Origin: Schistosoma mansoni
Taxonomy: Eukaryota; Platyhelminthes; Trematoda; Strigeidida; Schistosomatidae
Direction of reading: 5' to 3'
DNA length: 64,000 bases
Assembly (NCBI RefSeq): GCF_000237925.1
Contig: NC_031497.1
Coordinates: forward strand, 23,565,249-23,629,248
In this document: piece after piece, positions 34,043-44,565 of the stretch
How the letters are laid out: each line of letters starts with the position of its first letter
How positions within the stretch are numbered: the first letter of the stretch is position 1
Notes under the pieces: generated by a model
Told to the model about the DNA's origin: nothing
Databases searched by the model: none
What the model saw: the letters and a program-made list of their open reading frames with translations, nothing else
Position numbers and translations under genes: made by a program

Positions 34043-37000
34043 CTATGTTCCCACAGCATCAGCCAGTCCAATTCTTCGCTGACCGAAATCGAATACAGTA
34101 TAGAATCTTCCCATAAATGCGTCACCAAGAACCCAAGTGTTCGGAAGTAACGAATAATGTGGTTCAAAAGGTGACATACAAATTTTTATAAATAAAGGGT
34201 CATCCTGTAATTGAACAAAAAATGCATTAGTATGGAACCATATTGTTTCCATTTTGTTGGTTTGAATGGTGACCATCTAAAAGATTATTCAAAGATAAAC
34301 AGTCATTCATTTTCTCTGGTCATTTGTTAATTACAGGTTGGAATATGCATCACTCAGTAAGAAAACAATTATTCATGTTTTCTCTAAGATCGTCTTTCAC
34401 ATGAATCATATCGACATTAATCAATGTTTCAAATGATTGCATTAAGTTAGTAATGCACCCAGTGAATCATTTTTCACCATATATATACGCTATGTAAAAG
34501 GGTTATTTGTAACGAAATCTTCCTCACATTCAGCTTATTAACAAACTAAAAATGAAATGAATTCAATTAGCATTGTTTGTTGAGTCTTCCCATTAATGCT
34601 TTAGAACTGCAACTGGTCAGTCTCTCATTGGCATATGTGCATACTGTGAGTATTGCCTCGATATAGTCTAAATTCACAAGCTTAGTATGCAAAGATGGAT
34701 AGTGGTCAGCAGTGGAATCCAGTTTGACGCACGTTTCGTCCTATTTGGGACTCGTCAGCTGGATGTACCTGCATCTCAGATTTGATGTTCACTCTGGAAC
34801 AATATATATTCGTTCATCTGAGTTAGCTAGCCAATGAACGGCCATCGAAATTTATTTCGGTATAAATATATCTATAGCTTACTCTAAAATTTAGTTTAAG
34901 TAGCATGATTCGTGTTGTGAAATACACCGATAGTTTTATATAAGTGTTTCATATGAATTCAATTGACCTGTTCATTGAGATTCACTTTGTCAAAATAATC
35001 TTCCCTGTTACAAGTTCCAACTGACTGAATTTTCTTAATCATAACAGACAATTTTAAACAAATCTGTATCATGCATGTGAATCTCATAATGTGTAAAGTG
35101 ACTAGTATTGTTTAAGACTAAACGAATTACTTGTATTCACCTTGACTATATAGTGTCGTGGCTTCAGAATATACTTCTTCCTATGAAAGATGAACTCAAT
35201 CGATGGAAGCATATCAATTCTACCACAGTCAAAGGATTTTCTTTCAAAATAGTCATTAGTACCAAGTAACGAATTGATTTGTCTCACTTGTTCAGGTGGT
35301 CCAAGAATTAACGATGTTCCAGTATCAATAAGAGCGGAACATACGTTGCAAAATTCTACCCCATTTATTCTCAAACTAAGTGTATATAGAAAATATTTAA
35401 TTATGAATATTTGTATGAAGTTTATTTAAATTAACTAATAAATAATGTTAAAGTTGTTGAAAGGTCTCAATACAAATATTTTTCGACAAAGATATTTCGT
35501 GGATCGAGATCGGGATCTGGCTCGAATGAGATCGTATGGATTTTATTGAAAAATGCACATCGTCTATCCTCGTATTGATGAATCACAGAAATAAATAAGC
35601 CGAATACAAGAATGGATTTTCTGAATACATATATTTTGTACACTCACTGATCTGGACAATCAATCACAGGGACGAGGCGAAGAAAATAGAGTGAATCGAA
35701 ATGACACGCAATAGAGAAGACATGTCAGCAAACTCCACTTAATGTATAGTTAATCAATATTTATCGCCAGATAAAAATACGTTACAGACATGTGATGAAT
35801 AGCATAAGAAATGCACACACGCTTACAGATATACGAATGTAACGTGACATTAGCTCTTAAAATATTTGAATGAACAATTGTCTACATTACATTACTGAGA
35901 TAGTTGAGTTCCATAGTCAATTGAAGCTAGCTCACCATAGGAATTCTGGAAGCATTGGATTTTCGTTTCGTCCTAGTGTGGCTTTTCAGGTTTTCCATGG
36001 TGTTCTAGCTGCAATTAACTCATAAACTCAATTCTTAAATTACTATAATATCCACAAAATCCCTTCCTCATAATTAGTGGAATACTTTTTAAACCGTCAT
36101 TTGAACAATAACTAACATTGGAAATTTGCTTCATCCTCACTGGAAATTATTATTAAGATGCGTCTCACTGCTGTTGTGAACACACTAACTCAGATGCACA
36201 TTTTAAACACATAATGTTATCCAAGTGATTTATTTATTTAAATCATTGTTTATTTCTCATCCTCATAATGGTGAAATACTTGCTGAGCCTAGTTTATACA
36301 TTATGTTCCATTACAATTAATAAATGCAACAGTTATTAGGATTCCATTTCACATTCATCCATCTCTTACCGATGCTTAATAATCGTATTGAAATTACAGT
36401 ACCTTGAGGAAGATGGTGTAGTGAACAAGAATATCATGGTCACCGTTTGAACTCAGTGGCAGATTGAGAAAGACCACAGATTTTCACACATTACACGATT
36501 TGATAATGTGATCACGAGAGATTTTTTTCGTATAAAATCTAGTGAAAATAGTACCTGATCAACATTCCTGAGTAATTCAAATTAGAAATGATTTTGATGA
36601 TGCTTTTGATGAAGACTTATTTAGTATGAATGAAAAAATGTGCGTTGATAAAAAGTATTTCTCTTGAAAGTAATACCATATGACGGGTGCACCGACTAAG
36701 ATATTTTTCCAATCCCAATCTGATCAAATGATTAGTGATAATGAAACCGGTATCAACTAAAACACTTGTGTTTGAACCTTGATAGTCACTGACAATAAAC
36801 TCCGTGTCTAAGCATTCTGGAGTTGCTGCTTGTCCCATGTCCGGTTACAAGAATGTTGAGCATGGGGGTTACAACGCAGTCCCGTTGAATACAATCTTGC
36901 TCACACATAAAAGCAACGAAGACGACAAAGATCAGTTTTACGAGAGACTTCATTCCGTCGTACAGAAGTGCTAAGAAGAGGACCTGACCATCTCGACGGG

Positions 37001-40000
37001 AAACCTAAACGTCAAAGTCGGAATGGACAACATTGTGTATGCAGATATCATGAGATGCATGAACTACTACAATCATCATCAATAAAGCACAGGTATTTAT
37101 AGACAATTATCTACGGATGAAAGTTCAGATCCGCTTGGCGAATACCATCAGCAATAACCTACTGTGTCGGAGAACAAATAAGATTTTAGTTAAAGTGGGA
37201 ATTAAAAAAAGACACTTAAAGTGAGTAGGACATGTATTGCGGAAATTACCAAACTACATCATGCAGACATCAAAAGAATGGATAACACTTGGAAACAACT
37301 GGAAAGAAAGACCATGGAAATAGTTGTTCGGAGAATTCTGATCGGCCGTCTATGACCCACGAAGGGTAACAGACGTAAAGTCAGTAATTAAGTAAATTGT
37401 CAATCTTTGTTCTTCCAACTCCTATTGACGTTAGGAAAATATCATGAATATCAAATTAAAATTATGTGAAAATAGATTACCTTAACATTCGAATCACCCA
37501 CATATAATTGTGAACAGTAGGTATATATTCAAAATCACCATTGAAGTATTTGGGATTGAGACCGCCAAGTACCAATTCACCACCGATTGCTGAGCCACTT
37601 CCCCTATCAAAAAACAATGAATATGTGTCTAATTATTGATAGTTTTTTCAATGTTATTGACTAATAGACAAGTTGAATAGCATAAACTTTAGTTGGCTGT
37701 TTGGACACGATCTTATTTGATGTAAGAATCTACCACAGTATGTGATCATGTCGTTGTGTAAATGTGTGTGACACAAAGAATTAAGTTTGTGAAGTCACTG
37801 ACTTTAACGAATACGCTTTATATAAAATAAAATCTACATCGTTTGGGACATAAAATACATTTTTCACTATGAGAAAACGGAGTTGAACTGAAAAAATGTG
37901 ATGTGTTTAACCATGTATTTATTTATAATTGATGAGTATCTGATGGATATTTCATCTAATATTAACGTTAGATTATTAATAACTGGGGTAAATTCCAATC
38001 TAATGAAGCTCCTCAAACTGTATGTCATAAACAAAGAGGAATTGAATGTGCTGAAGCCTGCCGGTTCTGTACTCCTGATTTGATATGGATTACATGAAAT
38101 ACATCAATCTAATAATCCATCACGATCAATATTGTCTACACCTTGTTCACTTATAAGTATACTAGCAAAATGGTTATCGAATAGACAAACCGCGTCAGTG
38201 AACTAACTGATATTTTCGATGACATTAGTAATAAAGAGAAGATAGCATATTATTTGGATATAAACACACTTTTTCGAATATGCCTCAAAACATGACAGTT
38301 ATTTCCATTGTGACCATGCATCGAGTAATTTCCTCCATTTTCCTATTCGACAAACGATTGAGAGAACTAATTTTATTATGTGCTGCGAAAGTTCAATCTG
38401 TTCAATGCGTAATACAAACTTACCGATTTAAATAAAATGAAAATATTGGTTCCATATTCACACCATTTGCCAGTATATTCGGGAACATCGGAATGTTTCC
38501 ATATTCTGATATCCTCCTACTGGACATGCCGATTATTCCATCATATTTACAATTGTAGTAATCGCTATTAAATATATTCCTCATTTCTGCGAACGCTTGA
38601 TTCGGAATCACCAACGAGCCTATCTGAAACATCATTTGATTTATAAACATTCTCAATTCTTACTCGTATAGTATCCACACTCCAAAATCCAGAGTAATTA
38701 CTATCCAGATAACTCACATGAAAACTCGAACCATCTGCTACATAAGTCGATGATTTCGAGCTATCATAAAACCGAAACATCCAACAAAATACATCAAGAA
38801 ACCAACACCTCCTTGAAGCGAACCATGTGTCAATTGATCCTGTATCGAACAAAACTCGTAGCTTTTGAGGTGGAGTTCCCACTGATATTTCACCATAATA
38901 CTGAAACTAAATTGAAAGATTTTTTTGCATTGAAAATTTCGACAGTATTGTTAAACCCAATTGAAAATGAATTTTGGGTATCATCTGAGATTAATTAATA
39001 GTCTAACATTATATAAATATATTCCTGTTGTATAACTGTTCAGTAACTAGATTTTGTATATGTATTGTTTATATGAATCAATGATTTCTTTGTTTGGATG
39101 ACTGTTTTGATTTTGAATTCGAAATACATCCCTTGGTTCATTTAATGACTTTATTGTGGACACAGGTAGTATAGAGTCCATTATTTCATTCAAGAACTTG
39201 AAATCTTTAGATTCTAATGTTGTGGTAAGATCCACTGAGGTCTCAATATTGGGGATTACTGGACGCAGACTGCCCATACGATGATGTCGGGAATTGCTAT
39301 TAAGAGATGATGTATATTCAAATGTATCTTGTGAATTTTTAGTTAGTGAAACAGGACTGTCAATAGTTGGTTTAAAAAACCGAAAAGACTTAAAGTGGAA
39401 TTGTCTAGTTTCTACAGATAATTCTGATGCTTTACTCAAGGATTTGATAGCTGTGTGTGCTAAGTGTAGTGGAGTTATGAAAATTCAGCCTATAAAACTT
39501 CAAGTACAAGGTGATCCAGTCTTTCTTAAAAGACGAATAAATCCTTATGGTCTTCGAGAGGCAGTACATAATTCACTGAACTATTTATGTGGGAAAGGTT
39601 TAATTGAACCGGTTCAGTCCTCAGCATAAGATACTCCTAATGTTACGCCATTGAAGTCGGATGGAAAGATTACATTTCTCGACAACCATTACGAGATAGA
39701 CCTGTTAATATTTCAGACTGTTTGTTAGTGCAACCTTTACCGGAGAGACGTCCAGATCTCATTAAAGAAACTCGTAGATACTTTGAATGTATACTCAGTG
39801 TTATACGCAAGGGTTGGAATGTTAATCTGAAACGTAGATTTCCTGTCTATTATTCAAAGCGGGATGAGTTATCTATTACTTCTGATGGTATTTTGTGTCT
39901 AAATGATCGTGTTTTTATTCCTCCTTCATTACGCAAGCCTGTCGTTTATGATCTTCTTAGTGGACATCTAAATGTTGAGAAAATGAAGTCCTTGGCAAGA

Positions 40001-42355
40001 CTCACATGTTGGTGGCCAGAAATAAATGCAGATATATATCGTACAGCAAACAGTTGTGAGAAATATCATAAGCTAAACAGTCAGCCTTCAAAGTGGACTC
40101 TATGGCCAGTATCGTCTGAGGCGCGGTAGAAAATTCATGCGGACTATTGTGGTCCATTTCTTGGTAAATACTATACACTTGCACTTATTGATTCTCTTCC
40201 TAAGTGGCTGAAGTTTTTTCACAACTTCACCGAATTCTGACTTCACAATCCAAGCAATAAAGAAGGTGTTTAGTCGATAAGGAGTTCCCATGGTGTTAGC
40301 GACTGATAATGGCTCTCATTTCGCTGCAGATTTAGTCACTAATTGGTTGAATGGTATAGAGTGCAGACATCTGATTACTGCTCCCAGGTACCCTTGTTCT
40401 TATGGTCAAGCAGAAAATTTCGTCAGGAAATTAAAAATTGCCACTGATTCATTTGTGCTTCCACACTTAATGAACTGGAGAGGGGAGTAGATACATTTCT
40501 AATTCAATATAGAAATGCTAAGCATTCTGTGACGAGACCCCATCAAAGCTATTAAAAGGAAGAATTCTCCGTTCGAATAAAAAGGTGTTTGGAGTCTTCT
40601 GATGTTACATATTATAGTGGGAATGATCTTCGACCAGCCACAGGAATCGTGGTGAAGAATGTTGAAAAATCTATGGTGCGAATTCTATATATCAATGACT
40701 TGAGTATACATAACCGAAACGTTGATCAAATACAACACCAGAACCCAGATGATTCTGTTCCAATTTCCGTTGTTAATTCTAATACCAACGAATGCATTCT
40801 AGATTATTCAGAGTCTACATCCAATACACTGTTGTACAGATGTGAGATGAACTTAAGAAGACGTACAATCGATCACAGACACGTAAAATCCAATTTGAGC
40901 TGCGGAGAATGTGGTGTTTATTTGAATCAATGATTTCTTTGTATTGATGACTGTTTTGATTTTGAATTCCAAATACAGAACATTCGTTCGTGGTCGTCTA
41001 ATATACTTCTTAATTAGATCGCGTTATTGCTGGGATCACTGATTCATATTATAATTCAAATACTTCAAATCATCACAGTATATCTATATTCCTATTATCA
41101 TTAGCTTCATAGCGAAGGGCGGCCTGCTTAAACATCTGGGCTACCTGTTTCCCGTCATCTATATATTTCAACAAGTTATCTAATATTGTTTGTTTTAATA
41201 CATCATTATGGCTATTAAGCACACAACCTATTCCGGTGCGTTTCTGAAAACTGTACAAGCTTACACTGTAAAGGTTACAAAAGGCCTAATCAGAGATGTC
41301 GTGTTTGCTGGGAACATGCAGCAAAAAGAATATACATTATTCATATGTCGATTGACTGAACTGCTGACATCCAACTGGCGATCACTGAATGTTCATCATC
41401 AGGAGCAACGAAGAAATAAGAAACGTAAACATGTTGAAATACTTTATGCTGAGAATTCGATTTTGTACCAAATAATATGATATTGAATAAAGCTAATAAT
41501 AATAATAATAATTTTGTCCCATGCATAATCATTATACGAATTAATGTCCTTAAATTGTACCCAGTTTATTGATTACAGTCTCCCACGTTCACAGCCACAT
41601 TTGACCTGATCTTGTACAAATATTATTTCTTATTTTGTGGTATGATGCGGTCTGTTTGTCTGGTATATAAACTGAGTATGCTTGAAATAAATGATTCGCA
41701 TAGCAGAAGCTGTAATTGATGTTCTGGACACAATTGCAAGGGCTAGGCGGACAAGTGACTGATAAGTATGCTGGAATGCTTATACCTGTCGAACGCCATT
41801 TTGTTGACACAGTGCTAAGATTGGGAAATAGGTATTTCGATTGGTGGAAAAATCACGTGATAAAACGCCGGACAAAAAACCACAATAATTACGATATAGA
41901 AATATTAATTACGTTTGTTCACTTTGAGAAATTCTTTTGATTTGAATTAACTTTCAGATAAGAGGCACTCGTGGCTATGATATTTTGTTATTTGAATCAG
42001 TGATTCAATTGTCAGTAGTTTCCATTATTCTATTACACATATACTGTTGAGGACTATATCGATTAGTAATATTCCAAATTAGTGGTTTTATAATAGATTT
42101 TATATTAGAAATACATTAAGGTGGATTTTAAACTATCAACACAATTGATACACTTACGTTTTCAAAATTAATCAGTTGTTCTGATGTAGTGGTATTTTGC
42201 TCATTCCATTGATACATATATATTTTCTTCGAAAGCCTAAAGTAACTCGTATAATGTGCAAGCAATGAATCGGATCTTTCCAATGGGTGAAGTGGAATTT
42301 TCACAATTTCACCAAGTAAATATGGTAAAAAACCGACAATGCAGAATAGAATCAT
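34043..42355 (-). CDS. cathepsin D-like aspartic protease, copy B (six exons)
   Basis: Paralogue of copy A in the second duplication unit. Exons on the minus strand: E1 42158-42355, E2 38664-38900, E3 38424-38623, E4 37481-37603, E5 35141-35375, E6 34043-34204. Lengths equal those of copy A and the frame is open for 384 codons. The signal peptide starts M-I-L-F-C-I-V-G-F-L-P. Catalytic Asp85 lies in F-D-T-G-S-I-D-T-W and Asp270 in I-D-T-G-T-S. A Cys pair (C-W-F-L-D-V-F-C-W) follows the first Asp. The flap again reads Y-L-D-S. Changes from copy A are mostly substitutions, and splice sites are all GT-AG, so selection may still hold it. Intron 1 (3.3 kb) contains a gypsy fossil and a LINE derivative that copy A lacks. 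Confidence 0.88.
34565..34800 (-). repeat. SM-alpha-like hammerhead SINE in intron 5 of gene B
   Basis: Orthologous to the SINE at 8960-9192, with the same tail, core and 5' part. Confidence 0.8.
34714..34771 (-). ncRNA. hammerhead ribozyme (SM-alpha type)
   Basis: Same layout as 9105-9162: ATCCAG, CTGACGAG, TCC/GGA stem II, CGAAAC, GCGTC, AAA, CTGGAT. The core is intact and the same AAA spacer separates the cleavage triplet from the stem I strand. Confidence 0.7.
35925..36060 (-). repeat. hammerhead SINE relic with inverted-tail 5' end
   Basis: Minus-strand SINE remnant. The core is degraded (CTGAAAAG where CTGANGAG is needed, then TAGGACGAAACG). The 5' flank is an inverted copy of the 3' tail: AGTCAATTGAAGCTAGCTC on the left pairs with the AGCTGCAATTAACT region near 36008-36020. 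It has no tRNA head. Confidence 0.65.
36840..37400 (+). mobile_element. decayed RTE relic in intron 4 of gene B
   Basis: Counterpart of 10290-11340. It keeps part of the endonuclease (the [11 protein letters not shown] region), a small C-terminal part, and the 3' end GGGTAACAGACGTAAAG. It retains some 3' coding DNA that copy A has lost, and the reverse. Confidence 0.8.
39062..41086 (+). mobile_element. Ty3/gypsy LTR retrotransposon fossil
   Basis: Parts seen in order: an LTR end (about 39062-39130), the N-terminal reverse transcriptase region with the Y-G-L-R-E-A-V and L-I-E-P-V-Q-S-S pattern, an integrase zinc-binding region (H-L-N-V-E-K-M-K...C-x2-C-like), an integrase core part (A-T-D-N-G-S-H-F), and a 3' LTR (about 40914-41086). 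Broken in several places. Shared GTATAT at the borders may be the target duplication. It is absent from the matching point of unit A (near 12995), so it is younger than the duplication. Age otherwise not measured. Confidence 0.8.
41104..41514 (+). mobile_element. short deletion derivative of the CR1-like LINE
   Basis: The first 290 bp match the 5' end of the LINE at 43920 (CTGGGCTACCTGTTTC, TTTCAACAAGTTATCT, then CATTATGGCTATTAAGCACA and a frame like its N-terminus). It then jumps to the LINE 3' end (GTTGAAATACT, GCTGAGAATTC, TTGAATAAAGC and AATAAT repeats). The endonuclease and reverse transcriptase are missing. A second member with nearly the same junction lies at 53937-54290. Confidence 0.75.
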
Positions 42356-42587
42356 TGGAATGTGTTTGACTACTCTGAAACTTAGTGATGTCTATGTTAT
42401 TTTTATTCTGTTTTCATCATGATTTATTGACACAGATGTATCAAATTAACTTGAGGATTGATCATAAACAAACTCAATTACTGGTGGTAATACGATAATT
42501 GTTTATTGTGTGCGGATATCATCAATAAATTGGTTCAAATTACAGTTGAAACACATATTTATTGTTTGTATAATTGTATGACGGCAA
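42322..42587 (+). repeat. direct repeat, first copy
   Basis: Upstream DNA of protease exon 1. It recurs almost unchanged 642 bp further on at 42964-43219, including an identical run of over 200 bp. Confidence 0.85.
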
Positions 42588-42626
42588 CAGATTCTAATGT
42601 GTATTAAAAATATGATGATTTGAGTG

Positions 42627-42790
42627 AGAACTCGAAGTCAACAGTTACGAGTGTTGTTCGATACCGGATCAATTGACACACGATTCGCTTCATGAAAGTG
42701 TCGGTTTCTTGATATATTTCGTTGGTATTTTTCGTTTTACGACAGCTCGAAATCATCGACTTATTCGGAAGACGCAGTTGACTCGAGGCA
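42627..42790 (+). pseudogene. protease exon 2 relic (unit B)
   Basis: Counterpart of 21267-21431: [12 protein letters not shown] and [10 protein letters not shown] are readable on the plus strand, but a TGA follows F-A-S. It keeps Asp where the unit A relic has Asn. Confidence 0.7.
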
Positions 42791-42849
42791 AAGCAAATTT
42801 GAGACAAACAATCTTACTGTATCACGTACAATTCTCAATTTAATGAGAT

Positions 42850-42960
42850 GTTTCGACGTTGATGTATTTCTGTGATTTCACTCAATCACATACTTTCTTG
42901 TCAGAGACAAAGTAACTGTTGTGAATTGCGAACTGTGAACTGCGTCTTTGGGTCTGGTAG
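42850..42960 (-). pseudogene. protease exon 1 relic, 3' part (unit B)
   Basis: Counterpart of the 3' half of 21473-21709 on the minus strand. It is cut short at about 42960, where the second copy of the direct repeat begins. Confidence 0.6.
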
Positions 42961-42963
42961 AGT

Positions 42964-43219
42964 ATGGTAGAAAACGATAATTATGAATAGAATCATTGAA
43001 ATGTGTTTGACTACTCTGAAACTTAGTGATGTCTATGTTATTTTTATTCTGTTTTCATCATGATTTATTGACACAGATGTATCAAATTAACTTGAGGATT
43101 GATCATAAACAAACTCAATTACTGGTGGTAATACGATAATTGTTTATTGTGTGCGGATATCATCAATAAATTGGTTCAAATTACAGTTGAAACACATATT
43201 TATTGTTTGTATAATTGTA
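42964..43219 (+). repeat. direct repeat, second copy
   Basis: Near-identical copy of 42322-42587. It ends exactly where an RTE coding fragment begins, which suggests one recent rearrangement made the duplication and the join. Confidence 0.85.
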
Positions 43220-43605
43220 GGATGTGAAAACGTTTACATATCTGGGCAGCATCATTGATGAACTCAGTGGATCTGAAGCAGATGTGAATGTGCGGATCGG
43301 CAAAGCAAGAGCAGCATATCTACAATTCAAGAACATCTGGAACTCAAAACAATTGTCTGTCAACCAACACCAAGATCAGATTTTTCAATACAAATGTCAA
43401 GACAGTCCTACTGTGAGAGGCGGAAAATTGGAGAACTACGAAAGCCATCATCCAGAAGATACTGGTGTTTACTAACAGTTGTCTACACAAAATCCTTCGG
43501 ATCCGATGGCCAGACACTATCACCAAGAAGCTACTGTGGGAGACAACAAACCAGATTTCAGTGGAGGAAGGAATCAGGAAGAAGCGCTGGAAGTAGATAG
43601 GAAAC
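43219..43605 (+). mobile_element. RTE (SR2-type) LINE C-terminal fragment
   Basis: Encodes [24 protein letters not shown] and then further C-terminal sequence in shifted frames. Counterpart of 22496-22800 in unit A; the more 5' part is absent here. Confidence 0.8.
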
Positions 43606-44026
43606 ACATTTAGCACAAAAACAAATAGATTCATCAATCCTTTAAGTGAAACTGACCCAACACGTCCATTCATTTGTAATATGATGATTGTGAAACTACT
43701 AGAAAATCTTGACAACGTCAGTTGACAGCTTTTCGAGCCTGAAAGTTAACAGTTAACCACAAGTACTACGTTTCTATGTTGTGCTAATGCAATGTAAATT
43801 TCACCTACCTGTGGTGATTTGTTGATAATGAGACCAGTGAGCACTAGATGGGTTCCAATTACAGTAATACATCAATTATAGCCAACTAAACGTTTCATAC
43901 AGTCTGTTGCCTAAGTGATGGTCTAATTTATCTTGATGCCTGCTTGAATACCTGGGCTACCTGTTTCTGCCATCTAAATATTTCAACAAGTTATCTGGTT
44001 TTTTTAATTTGTTTTAACCTATCATT

Positions 44027-44565
44027 ATGTCTATTAATCGCATAACCTATACAGGTGCGTTTATAAAAAGCTTACGTCCTTTCGCTGCAAAAATTACAAA
44101 CAAGCACAATAAGAGACATCGTGGTGGTTGGCAATATACTTTAAAGAAAATAAACATCAATCAAATGTCGATTCCCGAGCTACTTAACTCTAACTGTCGA
44201 TCACTAATTAACAAGGTGGACTATCTCCAATTTCTGCTAAGTCAAAACATGTATCGTAATTGTGGTGTCATCACAATTCAAGAATCTTGGTTAACTGACT
44301 TACAGGATGATTGCTTAGTGTCATTACGTGATTTTAATATCTATCGTCAGGATCGATCAAACAATAAAAAGACTTGTGGTGGCGGAGTAGCTACTTTTGT
44401 AAACGTTAACTGGTGTCGATCTACTTTTGCCTGTTTCAAGTTTTCAAACGACTTTATTGACTGTCTAACTTTAAGGTGCCGTCCAAAACACCTGAATAAA
44501 TACAAATATATTTATGTTACCAATATCTACATGACTCCAGACTGCACATCATCTGCGCTATCTGT
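44027..44565 (+). CDS. CR1-like LINE protein, endonuclease part
   Basis: N-terminal part of the LINE polyprotein. It begins M-S-I-N-R-I-T-Y-T-G and carries apurinic endonuclease-like features: L-N-S-N-C-R-S-L-I-N-K (the Asn that binds metal), I-T-I-Q-E-S-W-L (catalytic Glu), and G-G-G-V-A-T-F-V. The frame is cut at 44565 by the LTR element; the rest of the endonuclease (V-C-G-D-F-N-S) is on the far side. It nicks target DNA in LINE integration. Confidence 0.8.

Larger units (their letters stand above)
26768..43870 (+). repeat. tandem segmental duplication, unit B
   Basis: Second copy of the 3002-25580 unit, in direct orientation and starting about 1.2 kb after unit A ends. It carries protease gene B and its own set of later transposon insertions. 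A block around 22.9-25.3 kb of unit A has no counterpart here. Confidence 0.85.

Noticed and set aside
36617-36838. Minus-strand 73-codon frame with V-L-V-D-T-G, like a retropepsin
   Set aside because: No further protease or retroelement motif on either side and no counterpart in unit A, where the region is deleted. A D-T-G triplet alone is weak.
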